Assembly: GCF_036320965.1 (NCBI RefSeq) | Contig: NC_092262.1 | Location: forward strand, 6,769,072 to 6,833,071 | Reading direction: 5' to 3' | DNA: 64,000 nucleotides | Source of the DNA: Panulirus ornatus | Taxonomy: Eukaryota; Arthropoda; Malacostraca; Decapoda; Palinuridae | Shown here: positions 44,604-57,560 of the stretch, piece by piece | Position numbering within the stretch: the stretch's first letter is position 1 | Layout of the letters: each line of letters opens with the position of its first letter | Notes under the pieces: generated by a model | Databases searched by the model: none | What the model was told of the DNA's origin: nothing | Seen by the model: only the letters and a program-made list of their open reading frames with translations | Program-made: the position numbers and the translations under genes

Positions 44604-47600
44604 CCGCTCTTGCTAGGAGGGTTTTTCCAGTATCGTTGCTCGGGTTAACCGGACACGAGAAAAACATTATGTTATTTGCTTTGCTCAAGGTATATTGAGG
44701 ATGTATTGCGAGTCCATCTCCGTCATAGGTTGCTCAAGTCGCTGCACGTTCATACCAAGTCATAGTTATTTCCCTCCAGGTCTTGAGGACAGAGCAAAGT
44801 GTTTTGAGTCAGATTCCTGCGTAGTTTATGGACCGTGGCCAGCTAGGCACACCAGACTTCAGCAGGCCACTTTGTTTGCTGCGCTGTTCTGCCGTAGGAA
44901 GGTCAGGTGCTCTGCAGGGGCGCTACCATCGCGTTGTGAGTGCCAACCCGTAGTCCTGGGATCACTCGAATGAAAGCCAAATGCTTATTCTCGAACACAG
45001 GAAGGATTGGAGATGAGTAGGTCTTCCCGTGGGTGGAGTAACTCCTCCATATTTTTTTCCTAACACTGCTCAGCTTCGGGCACAAGTTAGTCCCCAGCTC
45101 CTGACTCCTCTCTCTGGCGTGGTGGGGTGAGGACGTTAATCAGAGCAGCTAGTGACTATGACACGTTCAGGGGGAGGTCACATGATCGGAAAATGACTGA
45201 CGTGTCTTTTGTTTCCTGTTATGACGCGTCATCGTGTGTAAGCACTTTTCTGTTCAGTACAGGTAAAGGCTTGGGTTCTATACTCGTGGGGTCCTTGTCT
45301 TTTGAACTTTCTCTATCATTTACATTTTCGTATGTTGTCTGGATTTATGTTATGATAAGGTAGCTTCAGTCACCCACTTCTCTTATATCGTAAAATTGCT
45401 TCTTTACACCTTCATTGATAAGATAACCACCATTCAACATCGCTGGAGAATTAAAAATCCGTGCAGCACCTTGGTATGGAAACAGCATCTCAATCCATGT
45501 TTAATCAAATATATTGGAACGTGGTTTATAGTTTCATTCTCTTAACATTTTCGTAGTTTGGTTTCACTCTTATCTCAGTAAATGGTCTTTCGGTTTCCAG
45601 GCTATATTTTAAAGCGTAACCCGATAGCATCTCAGTACTTCCGACCTCAAACTTTCACCAAAGGTCCTCTTGTATATGTTCAAGAACTTGGATCTGCAAA
45701 TATTACACACCAACTTAGGTCCAAATTCTGCCTACAGATAGAGGAATCTTTCGTCTTGTTTTGCATATTGAACGTTGTAATGGATTACCTCTTCCTGATT
45801 TTTCCCGCGGTCACATTTATTGCCAACTTTTTCCTTTATGTCTGATATCAATCGAGGATTAATAAGGCAGACGTTGTCAGTTGAGCCAAGAATATAAAGT
45901 TGAGGATTTGTGGAGGTCCTGTGAGGTTGTGTGTTAGTGATTCATCCTCATGTGAGTATAATTAATAAGTGGGAGCAGAGATGCTCTGAAGACAAATTCA
46001 TCCATTCCCAACCAGTCTTTACAGACGCATAGTTAATTTCGTTACAAGAAATTTGATTATAATCCCTATGTAGGCACTTTATATATAATATACATTCAAA
46101 TATCATCTGAGAATTATTATATTTAATCCCTTTAAGCAACAGAATTTCTATCATAAAATTTTCCTTGTATGAATTTTTATAAACGCCCTGATGATAACAT
46201 TTCTTGGTTATTCATCTTTTAGTTAACTATGGAAATACGATAACTTATGTGATAGTTAATATACTTTTTTTCCTGCGGTAAAAATATATTGAAGAAAATA
46301 AAGGACCTTTGTAAGTAATAGGAGAACGTCATATAGGGCAATGTACCGATATCAGACCGTCATCCATTTAAATGATACAGGGCTCAAAAGATACACTTTT
46401 ATGTCATTCATTTTGAAAGTAATAAAAGTGATACAGATTTGTAAAGTTATAATCATAGCGTTGTCGTTTAACACCAGCAGAATATGGAAAGTCTTACTTT
46501 GAGATAAAGAAAAAAAAAAACACACACAAAACAAGTGAGGAATGGTTGCGTGTACATTTCTAGGTGGAAAACAAACCTTAAGATAAAGCCAAGATATCTC
46601 TCCCAGTTATGACAAATTAAAGCATTAATCAAGTCTGTGGTATAGATTAGTGCAATGTCAGTCTAGTCAGTGGAGGGGGTCGTGATGTGCGAGAGGTTAC
46701 ACGGCTTTAATATATGATTGAGGTAAGGTTTGCATTCCCACCATTAACAGCTGATTACATTAAGACACTCAGGTCTGGCCAGATATTCCTACTGGTATAT
46801 ACAGGAACACTAGAGGTAGTTGATAATATGTCATATATATGTGTTATAATGAGCTATATATACCTTCTGGACATGTACTGTTAAGATACTTGTTTCCATT
46901 GCTTTAGTTGAGTAATGATGAATTTATTACATATATACATAAGTATTGTACATCATATATCCCTAAGGAACACCTCGGAAATAATATGTATTTAGAATAA
47001 ACACATTAAGTTAGACTCCTGACATATATTAGGATTGCGTTACCGACACGCTATAAAATAATTACTTTATTTAATTGGACTTCTTACACATAGTAGAATT
47101 GATTTTGACCACCGGTAAACCATGTAGTTCACATTGTATATGTCCCACAGTAGTAGAATGTGATGTAGTGATGATATGGAAGGTTATGTAGATTAAGGGT
47201 TGTAAAGCATTGATGTAAATGTATAGATGAATCAGTTAAATATGTGTGGCCACATAGCAGAACCAGCTTGGATATTTAATGCTATAGTCCTACCCAGGTA
47301 ATTAGCTGGTCTGTTAGTCTAGGGATTAGAGAATTGCTGGGGATTTTTTGTCACGCAGCTAACACCGGTGGGCAGATGTTATTTTGTTGACCAGGGTATT
47401 TTCTTTATCTTCCCTATTGCTGGATATGCTGACTTTTCCTATAGAAGGAAAGTTTTTGCAGATGTTAATATTTATACAAGTATCAGTTCTGTTTAACAAT
47501 GATTTGTTTATTTTATTAAACCAAGTACTGCTGGGTCATGGTAAAGCTCAAACCCATCACCATTTGAAGTCCAGAGAAAGAATTGGGTTAAAACAGTTAT

Positions 47601-49076
47601 CATCATCACTATTTCAGATATCCTTTCGTAACCTAACCTAACCTTAACCAACCTTGTTGCAACCTTACTTTGTTGTAAACCAGAGATGGCACAGGAAAAA
47701 TAAAGTATAGAAAATAATCTAGTCAGCAAAATATTTGACAACGTTGTCGGTTAACAAAATAGCCACAATATTAAAGAATAGTGTGATGTGATATGAGCAT
47801 ATTTTATACATTATTGAATATGGTGATGATGTTAAAGGGTTATGAATCCAAAGGAAAATGTGGAATTAATGAAAAATGATAAATGGATGGTGTACTTATC
47901 AGTGATAAGTACAATTTAACCCTGCTTCACTTTTAGTTTTAGATAGGAATTGGGTGATTTTGTTAAGCAGAGCTATTATATTAGGAGAAAGCGATAATAG
48001 TTGTGGAGCATGAATTTGAAATTTGTATTTGATTAAATGATGTTGAATTAGGAGATAATTCCGAGGATTATGTATGGTATATAAGGGAAAATATGGGTTA
48101 TTGTAAAAGTAGGTGATACACTTTTTGGATCAGACCAAAAGTATCAATAAGATCTTAGAGAATAATGCTACGAGTCATGCTATATACATTTATTTCTCTT
48201 CATGCCATACTACCATTGCACAAGAAAATCCATACTACCATTGCACAAGAAAATCTATACTACCCTTGCAGTAGAAAATAGTTTTTAATCAGCTCAAAGC
48301 TAGTTTTGTTGTTTAATGATGATACTGTATCTATGAAACTGCTGTAGAGATCAACAGAACCAAAGATAACCTCACCTAATTTCTGTAAGCTGAGAATTAT
48401 AATTTTCACTTCGATATATGAACAAGATACACCCATGATTTTAGCATTGTACCTTCTATACAATAAATCTAGTGCCCAAAACGCTGGGCAACTGAAGGTG
48501 CCACATACCAGTCTCCCTACAATCAGTCATGCCATGGGGTGCCTAGCAGCACACCACATTAATGTTGCTATAGTTCTGCTTGAAATTTTGTGAGACAGGA
48601 GTTAGGTAAGGTTTTCATAATTTCTTTTGATTTCTAGAAGTGTTTCACTTTACGTTAATAAAGCTTTGGTTTTTCATGATCTTCAAAGCCATCCCCATTA
48701 TCTCTTATTTAGTGTTGTAGGATTAAAAAGAAACATTTCAAAGCATGCAGTTCCAGTCTGAATCAATTTTATTAAGAATAGATTTATTTGCATTTTGTTC
48801 TAAATCCATAAGCTAGTTTTGAGGTACTTGTAATGCAAATTTTTGCCTTCTTTAGATGAAAGGAGAACCAGATAAGGGTAGAGTTATCCCTCACCATGAA
48901 ATGTACATGTGTTTCCAGTGCTTTAGATGATAAGAGGTGGTCCTCAGTGAGTTAATTCCACAAATTTATTGTTATTAAGGTAAGATATGGGCATCACAGA
49001 AGGTAACTCGTGAAAGTGGAAGAAAAGCATATTACTGGACTCCAAACTTGGTTAGGATTGATTTACAAGGGCATCG
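44601..49076. other. Intergenic or long intron, no gene supported
   Basis: 44.6-45.3 kb is richer in GC than its surroundings and could hold a promoter or non-coding exon, with a possible donor CAG|gtaaag near 45262. No coding exon was found. The rest is AT-rich. Confidence 0.4.
48206..48280 (+). repeat. 25-bp tandem repeat, three copies
   Basis: CATACTACCATTGCACAAGA plus AAATC at 48206 and 48231, with a diverged third copy at 48256. Confidence 0.9.
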
Positions 49077-49085
49077 ATTAGATAT

Positions 49086-49797
49086 TTTTATTTATTTTGC
49101 TTTGTCGCTGTCTCCCGCATTTGTATGGTAGCGCAAGGAAACAGACGAAAGAAATGGCCCAACCCACTCCCATACACATGTATATACATACACGTCCACA
49201 CATGCAAATATACATACCTATACATCTCAATGTACACATATATATACACACACAGACATATACATATATACACATGTACATAATTCATACTGTCTGCCTT
49301 TATTTATTCCCATCGCTACCTCGCCACACATGGAATAACATCCCCCTCCCCCCTCATGTGTGCGAGGTAGTGCTAGGAAAAGACAAGAAAGGCCCCATTT
49401 GTTCACACTCAGTCTCTAGCTGTCATGTAATAATGCCCGAAACCACAGCTCCCTTTCCCACATCCAGGCCCCACAGAACTTTCCATGGTTTACCCCAGAC
49501 GCTTCACATTCCCTGATTCAATCCATTGACAGCACGTCGACCCCGGTATACCACATTGATCCAATTCACTCTGTTCCTTGCCCGCCTTTCGCCCTCCTGC
49601 ATGTTCAGGCCCCGATCACTCAAAATCTTTTTCACTCCATCTTTCCACCTCCAATTTGGTTTCCCACTTCTCCTCGTTCCCTCCACTGCTGACACATATA
49701 TCCTCTTGGTCAATCTTTCCTCACTCATTCTCTCCATGTGCCCAAACCATTTCAAAACACCCTCTTCTGCTCTCTCAACCACGCTCTTTTTATTTCC
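49086..49797 (-). mobile_element. LINE copy 4 with 9-bp target-site duplication
   Basis: A 5'-truncated copy with a 92-codon ORF2 tail (VERAEEGVLKWFGHMERM). ATTAGATAT flanks it at 49077-49085 and 49798-49806. The 3' UTR here has an extra ~190-bp stretch (about 49225-49475) absent from the other copies, possibly a nested insertion. Confidence 0.9.
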
Positions 49798-49830
49798 ATT
49801 AGATATAATGATATTAAGTAATTCTGTGCT

Positions 49831-50066
49831 GAGAAGTAATGGTTGGGTGGTATCTGAAGATCATGGAAGATGTGGGTAAAAATTATGAGAAACACTTGTA
49901 TGAATCAAAAGAATATATAAAACATTACTGAGCTTCCCCTGTAATGGTAAGAGAAGTAATGGTTGGGTGGTATCTGAAGATCATCGAAGACGTGGGTAAA
50001 AATTATGAGAAACACTTGTATGAATCAAAAGAATATATAAAACATTACTGAGCTTCCCCTGTAATG
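49831..50066 (+). repeat. 120-bp tandem duplication, nearly identical
   Basis: The unit starting GAGAAGTAATGGTTGGGTGG at 49831 recurs at 49951 with only two base changes seen (ATGG/ATCG and GATG/GACG). It lies 25 bp after LINE copy 4. A recent event. Confidence 0.95.
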
Positions 50067-52210
50067 CAAAATTTGCTGTACATTTAATGTTACTTTTAGA
50101 AATTATATTGTTTGGTCCTTTCTTCACATTTGGTTGTTAGGAGGTCTGAAACCTCCATGTGTTTGTTACCATACAAACCTATTCCTGTGAATGCAACCAC
50201 TGAGTGAACATTCTTTATGAGGCATCAGGAGGAATGTGATAACAGCAAGTGTTTTTTTTTTATTGTAGTATGAAAATTAAGGTAATTCTTGAACCCACGG
50301 TGGAGTTCAGAGTGCTATTTTAAGTCATGTTAATTTTACCTACTTTTACATTAACTGGTCCTGCAGTTTTCTTTCACAGCCCACATTAGTATTGTTTATT
50401 TATTTATCATAAGATTATATCCTGGTCTAAAACATTTGAGCTGAATGTTGGGAGTCCATTGATATCCTTTTCTTCCTCTTCTATAAAGTACTTCAGTGGT
50501 GCCCTTAAATTACTGTACGTATCTACCAGACAAGAGTATGACATTATACAAGTCATTGTAACATGTATGCTTATAATGTTTTAAGTGATTAGAAATAGTT
50601 TCCCATCTTATTATTGAATTCTTACCACAGTTTTAGATTTTAGGTATTCGAGATTCAAGGTATAACTTAAGCAGCATTATTTGGATACTTGAAAATGGGT
50701 GTAATTATTACTGTAGATGTTTCCACTGCTTTAATCAATCTTACAAGATGGTTGAAGTCTACAGTGATTTTAACATTTTTACAATTCATTGGATGGATTC
50801 ATACCATTTTGTGCCCAGTCAAAAGCATTCTTGGTAGCTTCTTGGCATTCCCTCATTGCTTTTATATGTTTTAATGAAAATAACAGTGATTATTTACTGT
50901 TTGCACTGCCTCCTTGTTTTTGGTTTAATCATCTTAACTTGTAGATGTGGAGACCGTAACTTACAGATGTGGAGTTGCAGTCAACAGGATTCATGTGCAT
51001 CTAGTGTTGAAATATGGGAAGAATGAAACATGATTTTTCTGGCCAAAGTAAGCACGTGGTAGGTTAGAAAAGAATGAATTTATTATTCTTATTGACTGAG
51101 AATGGATTAGATATTAAAATTCCCTGTGTCACTTTATTTGTTCATGCATTATTTGCTTTACCTCATGGAAGGGTTGTATGTTTACATTTGACTTAGTAGA
51201 GTGGAGAAAAGACTGTTTAATTGTTATCCTATGGATATTGATGAAACTCATTTTGATAGTGCACTTGTACATTTAGTTGAATATACTGAGAGTGAGCAGC
51301 TTTGAACTCCTTTATTTCTCTCCAGTAGGAGTGAATAACTCAAACATGCTGGATAGTGAAGGTATGAGAAATGCCGGGTTAGATATTTAATCCTTTAATG
51401 TGAGACAGTGAAAGTCATTTACAAAAAGCAACAGACCCTAAGAGCACCTTGCTTAACTTTCCCAAGGAGCTTCTTTTACGGTATTTTTGTTATTTGTTTG
51501 GAGATGTCGTCATTGTGGTCTGCTTTTGTACACTTGATGTGGTCATTTTTGTTAAAAGTAACATTGTATTGGTTGTTCTAAATAAAGAATCTGTAACATA
51601 TTTTTTCAGATAAATTTTTGTAAGTCTAGAAATGAACTCAAAAAAGTTTTAAGCATAATTTTGTAAATTTTGAGACTAATAATCACACAAGTGGCTGCAC
51701 AGTGTATATGGAAAGAGGATACAACATTTGTGCCAGTTGTCTAAAATGTAAATTGGTATTTCTCTATCATAATTATCTCCATCCCAAATTTTCATGAAGT
51801 GGATCAGGTACATTAAAACTAATCTTCAGCCCACACCCAGTGTGTAAAAGGACTTGCATGTAATGTTTTGTTTTAAAGTACATATATGAGTATGAATAGT
51901 AAATTGACAGGTTTTTCTCGTTATCTTTTTGGGGCACATAAGATAGATAATTACTTCTTTTCACACATTTGTTAGTGCCTTCATTTTTCACGTTTTTATA
52001 GTTATTCTCTTTTATATATCATTAAAGATGGTTTCAAGATTATTTATTATTTCTAGATGGTAGTACATATGTTACTCAGACTACATAGATAATCAACTAG
52101 TAGGTAATATTTGTGCAAGCTAGTTTCTGGTCAAGTCAGTATAAACATGGACGACCAGTAGCTGATTGATATGATATGTTTATATTTTGAGGAGTAAGTA
52201 TATAGTGTTT
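50067..52210. other. No gene seen
   Basis: AT-rich sequence without coding signal or recognised repeats. Confidence 0.5.
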
Positions 52211-52378
52211 TGATGCTCACCTGATACAAATGTGTATATCACTATTTGTGACATTTGGGTAGACTTTATAGTATGTTCACCAATACATCAACAGGAGGTG
52301 GATGGCTTGGTAAACATGCTATAAAGTCTACCCAGATATTACAAATAATGACATACATAGTTGTATCAGATGAGCATA
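52211..52378. repeat. Imperfect inverted repeat, ~67-bp arms, 35-bp loop
   Basis: Left arm 52211-52277 includes GGGTAGACTTTATAGTATGT; right arm 52313-52378 includes ACATGCTATAAAGTCTACCC. The arms pair at roughly 80-85 percent by eye, most differences being transitions. It may be a foldback element or a long RNA hairpin. Confidence 0.8.
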
Positions 52379-53230
52379 TTATGACCATATGATAAAGTAT
52401 TAGGTTAGAACACTTAAATAAAGATAAAAGTGTGACTTTAGGGAATAGGTTGTTTGTCTTTTGTTTGTCTTATCTCTAGCTCAAGATGATATCCATCCAT
52501 GAATTTTTTCACTTGTTCTAAGTCAGGGATTGAATACAGTACAAAAGGCAGGTGGTCCTTGTAATTTTACTGTTGTGCCATCTGAGTCAGCTCATGTTTA
52601 CAATGAGATTTTTAGAGATAACCTTGTGAGATAATGTTTAAGATAAGATATTACTCTCATTTCGTGCCACAGGGTATTAACATGGTCAAGTTGTAGCTAT
52701 AGAACTGATTAGTTGCTTTTGTAACTTGTGGTGCGTGGTTGTCATAATTTCCTGAGGGGCGAATTTCAGTATTTTACCTGAATGAGTTTTATTATCAGAA
52801 CTCCCATTCACTCAAATGCATAGTGCTGTTTTGAAAGAAAATATGATTTTGGTAAGAACAGATTTTAACTAAAGCATGTGGGGCCTTTGGAGAACTAGTG
52901 GAAAAGCTTAGTTTTAATTTTACAAAGTGCATGCACAGTATATTATGTATGCAGATATTTTTGCAGTACCCAGTTGATTGTTGAAGGTAGCATAAATTTA
53001 TATAATTCTTTGATGTAATTTTTCATACAGAGAGTCATGAAATAAAACAAATATGACTGATCACATGAAGTTTCCTTGTTTTGAATAGATTCAAATTGTC
53101 AGTCCAGTACATTAGTATTGCAGAATTTTCACAAAAAAGGAAAACAAATGCAGTTTTTAGATTTCAGTGCCAAGTTGAGCTGTTAAGTACAAGAATACAT
53201 AGCAGTGGAAGGTTTTTACCACAGGCTACC

Positions 53231-53326
53231 ATGTCTATGAAAATATCTGCAAGATTTCTGCGAGGCAGTCCTTATCCTGTTCATGAAAAAGTTCAGAACG
53301 GTCATGTCACTGCTGTCTATTTAGGA
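53231..53326 (+). CDS. Candidate first coding exon, unknown product
   Basis: After a tttttag acceptor at 53160 an exon-like segment contains ATG at 53231 and 32 open codons (MSMKISARFLRGSPYPVHEK, then QNGHVTAVYLG), ending at a strong GGA|gtaagt. No in-phase continuation was identified. Codon choice looks protein-like, but no homologue is recognised. It could be a chance open frame. Confidence 0.3.
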
Positions 53327-54589
53327 GTAAGTGAATTATGCATTATGATACCTGAAGTCTAATCTTCAAGTTTTAGTTTTAATTTGTAATTTCCTGTAAT
53401 GTTATTCATTGTAGCATGCTTTACAGATATAGTTGATGTGAATCAGATGTGCTACACCACATGCACGGATGGTAACTTGTGTGATGTGTAAGATAAACTT
53501 ATCTTGTAACATCACTGAGAAAGCTCAGCACTAGTACACAGTTGTGTTATTGTTCCGTATGATATTGTTTTCTTGTGTTGGTATCCTCTAAGAAGATTTC
53601 CTTCTTCAAGGTTTTTCTGATGGTTTTTCATTTGTAGATTGGTTGGCACTAGTCAGTCATGAAGCCCTAACTTAAGAGAATTGTAGAGGTAATTGAAGGA
53701 ATAATTTTTCAGTTGTGTCTGTTTTGTGAGTCTTGGGTTCTGCCTTTGCCTTTGTCTGCTTTGTAGTCAAAATCTTTGGTTTACTCTACCTGCTGAAGCT
53801 CTCTCACTGGTTATGCTCTCTTTCCTCAAATACTTTGCTTGTAGGGTTATGCTTTTTTTTTTCTTTTTTTGTCAGTCCATTCTCTCTCATGTTAGAGCAG
53901 AAAGGAGCCACCTAAAGCAGTTAGAGATTCAGTTGCTTCTGGTATTATGTTCATTACATAGGAGAGTAAAAATGTGTTTATATCTGAGTATTTGAGAGGA
54001 TATGGTGAGCTGCATGCATCTTGGATCTTAAGGTTGCTAAGCCTCAAGGGAAGCTAAACTGTATTACAGTTCCTCAGTTTATTCTGCTTGAACTGAAAGG
54101 GGAAAACAAACTTTAGTTTATTTCTCACCTTCCTCTGAGTATAGTTCTAAACATTTTACATTATTTGCTTATTGTTTTGTTTTCACACCTGAAACCTTCC
54201 TCACTCCCCAATGTACATGAATTTTTGTTTAAGTTATGCAGACATGAGCTTTTGCCATGGACTAGTGGAGAACCAGATTTTCTTTTCATGATTCTGACTG
54301 TTCCTGAGACTCATGCAATTCCTCAAAAGAAAGGAGGGGGTGAGGCAAGGACTTGAGGAAGCATGATCAGATATCTTATGAATATCGATTTCCACACACT
54401 GTTTAGTGGCAGGACCACTGTATTGTTTTCCAGTGATGATTGTCTATTTCTGTAATCCCTGTGTAGAGTACATAAGCATGGAGTATGGTTCGTTTCTTTT
54501 AAACATGATAAAGTAGATGACCAACTGTTTCATGCAATTTGCCAAGTGCAGCAGTTTACAAAATTAGTTGAGCATATGTAGAAATAGAT

Positions 54590-54970
54590 GGAAGGTTGAA
54601 TAAAAGTATTGAAAAATGCAAAATAGTGAGACATGGCTGTGTGATGTCGCCTTGACTTTGAGTATGGAGGGGGTTTTAAGAAAGGTGAAAACATGAAGAG
54701 AAAGAGAGGGAATATAGCTTAAGTTACATGGAAATACCCAGTCATCTTCATTACAAATGATTAGATTTTGCTATCAAGAAGTGAAGAGAAGTTAAAGAAA
54801 GTGATGGGTGAGTTTAATGTGGCTTTTAGAATATATGAATTACACATAAATGCTGATAAGATTAAGTTGATGGATTTTGAAAGGTGAGAAATTTAAGTAG
54901 TAGGCTTTGCAGAACCTCACAGAATGAATGTTGTTAGTGAGCTGAAGTGCATGGTTAGGTGGTTGGTGAA
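54590..54970 (+). mobile_element. Decayed LINE reverse-transcriptase relic
   Basis: Broken-frame similarity to the LINE RT: HGCVMSP, then remains of a FADD-type block, then VMGEFNVAFRIYELHINADK-like text in shifted frames. Many stops; clearly an old copy. Confidence 0.55.
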
Positions 54971-54979
54971 CTATGCAGA

Positions 54980-55055
54980 CATGGCACAATGGACTAATAG
55001 ATAAAGGAGAGAGCTGTACTAGGTAGTTGGATCCTTGTTCAGAATCTTAGGGGGG
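54980..55055 (+). mobile_element. Possible tRNA-derived SINE head
   Basis: TGGCACAATGGAC (A-box-like) is followed about 45 bp later by TTGTTCAGAATCT (degenerate B-box). It lies next to the LINE relic at 54.6 kb. Weak evidence. Confidence 0.25.
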
Positions 55056-56199
55056 AAGAATTTGTACTGTCCAGTATACATAGGAGAAAAATAACTTCCA
55101 TAACTAACTTTTATTATTTGATGAGTTTATCCCATAAAAAAAGCAAATTCAGATTGGATTTCTTCTCATGTTTTAGCTCTAATACTAGAAAAATAGGAGG
55201 CTTGTGGGAGTAACTCACATGAATAGTTAACACTATTTTATTTTTTGGAAGAAATGTGGAGGTTCCATTGAAGGTCCCATGACACGTACATGATCTGCAT
55301 AATACTAACCAAGGGCCTTCATCACTTTAAGCTGATGATAATCTGATTAATTGATGCAGAAGCAGACCTCGATACATGCTTGAACTGAGAATAATATGAG
55401 ACTGTTATGTGAAAGTAAAATGATTGTATGGCATTTGCACAGAGAAGTATTTTTCCTCTAACATCTTATTATAATTCCATATGTAAGTTTACATTTTGTT
55501 ATTTCATACTTTATTTTGTTATCTGATTTACAACTTGAACATGTTTTTGTACCTTTATTCTTAGTGTTTGTATCCATCCTTGCCATTGTTCACTTTTCTT
55601 TGAATGATTACTGAAATTCCAAAGAATTTTGTTTTCAGATAACCATTCATATAAAGCCGATGCTTCAGTCAGAAGAGAGACTAGTTGCATGCATGCAAGC
55701 AAGCTTGCACTCATTACATAGGGATATACTGTGGAAAAGATGCAAGCAGTACAAAAGCATCCATCTTTTGAAAGGTACAAGAAAGTAGAAATGATTATAT
55801 ATGAAATGAGAAACTGGAAAATGTTAAGTAAGTTTTTGATGAGTGTTTGAAAATCCAATCCCATTCCATAAATTTATCACAAGTAGGATGTCAGTTAAAG
55901 AGCATCTTGATTGGCAGATAGATTTAGAAGGAAGGATTGTTGAGAAAATGTGCATGGAACTGAATGTTACATTCTAATGTATTCACAATGGAGGACATTA
56001 TTATTTCTACACAAATGAAATAGGATGGGGAATTGGACTTACATAGCACTGCAGTTGTTAGAAAAGACAAGTAAATTTGAAAAATATTAATCTACCAAAG
56101 GCATATGGACCTGATGGAGGCTTTCCATATGTACTAAAGGTGTGTGTAGAAATGTTTTGAAATGTTCAAAGAAAGTTAGATAGAATTTGGTGAAGAAAA

Positions 56200-56900
56200 A
56201 TCAGTCTTGAAACATTACACACTTGTAGTATACACTTTCCCCCTGAGCCTGTTCATTGACTGTCTCCAAAACCATGTCTCAGAAACTCCACAATACACAG
56301 AACAAAGCTCTCAGAACTATGACAGGATACACCCAAACAATGAACATAATCATCTACACACAAGGCCAAAACCACCCACTACAGGTGCATTTAAATGCGG
56401 AATATATGTAATTTACTGTAGCTACACACAAAATCCCATCTGTCACTGCTACCACCTCACAAATCACCGATTCCCAGTTAGACGCAAAAAACACACTCCA
56501 ACCTTACACTTCAATCAGCTACTGCATTTAACCAGATTTCCCCCTCCACCAACCAGTACTAGCACAACCACTTATTTATGTCCACATCAACCATCAAAAA
56601 CCAGATATTCACCCACACTCCTTCCCAACACTGTTTTCAATACACCCCTTATCAAGATCAACCTTGTTGAATCTCCTTTACCCCTAGAAAGATGTCATGT
56701 TATCACACCTTAAATCTGGTGATCACCCATGTCTGCGAACATATAAGCACAGAATAGATTCCACACAAGACTTTCCTGCTAACACTCACCATCTCAATTC
56801 ATTGTTCTTGTCATGCATAGACAAAATTTCAGTACCTTTTCTGTGTGAGATCTTTAAGACCTCTTAGGGAATGTTCACAACAACAACTAAAAATGCCAGA
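56200..56900 (+). mobile_element. Relic of a jockey/CR1-type LINE C-terminus
   Basis: The frame starting near 56275 reads KLHNTQNKALRTMTGYTQT, the standard connection block after the RT in jockey-like elements. Later, SGDHPCLRTYKHRIDSTQ resembles their C-terminal block. Stops and frame changes are frequent. A 168-codon open frame on the same strand (56207-56713) is a shadow of it. Confidence 0.55.
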
Positions 56901-57164
56901 TATTGCTTTGTAATACTGGTGCCTGTTTGTGCCTACAACTTCTAATGCTGATTTAGCCAGCTTTCAAACTGGAGCAACAACCAGAATATTTGGTAATTTA
57001 GCTTGTCTTTATCTGCCTAGGGTGGATGACGTTGCATAGTACCCTTGTAGTAGAAATACCAAAATAATGCCTTGCATCCCATGCTTTAAAAAGACTGCAA
57101 CCGATTTATATATGTCTTATTCAAACTTTAGCCATAAATCAGTATGGGGATCCATTGGCAGAGC

Positions 57165-57560
57165 TATTTTTTTTTTTAAGGCTCTCCTCATGGACAAAAG
57201 TCCACATCAAGGCCAGGCCTTAATTGAAGTGTAGAGGCAATTGTGAAATGGAAAAAGAAAAGACAAGGGAAAGTACTTACAAATTTTGGAGGAAGTGAAA
57301 GACCTATCTTTTGAAATGTACCAGGTCATAGTTGTTGGGAAAAATGTGAGAAGGTAGAGAGTTCCAAAGCTTCAATGGGTAGGGAAAGAAGCAGGTATCA
57401 AAACAGCCCACCCTAGAGTTGCTGATGGCCACACAATACTCATGTGATGCAGCAGCTTGCTGAGTATTGCATCTTCTAGCTAGTGTAGGGGCACACAAGC
57501 AGCCAACTATTTCGAGCAAAAACCAAAGTAATACCTATAGAAGAGGGCAAGTAAACCAAC
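57165..57560 (-). mobile_element. LINE-type ORF2 C-terminal relic of another family
   Basis: The - strand open frame 57519-57304 ends with CFFPYPLKLWNSLPSHIFP, the common ending of many LINE ORF2 proteins, then NYDLVHFKR. It is followed by a 3' region and an A-run at 57165-57180. Confidence 0.5.

Noticed and set aside
45582..45845. 87-codon open frame
   Set aside because: No splice sites or homology; hydrophobic ending is as expected of AT-rich sequence.
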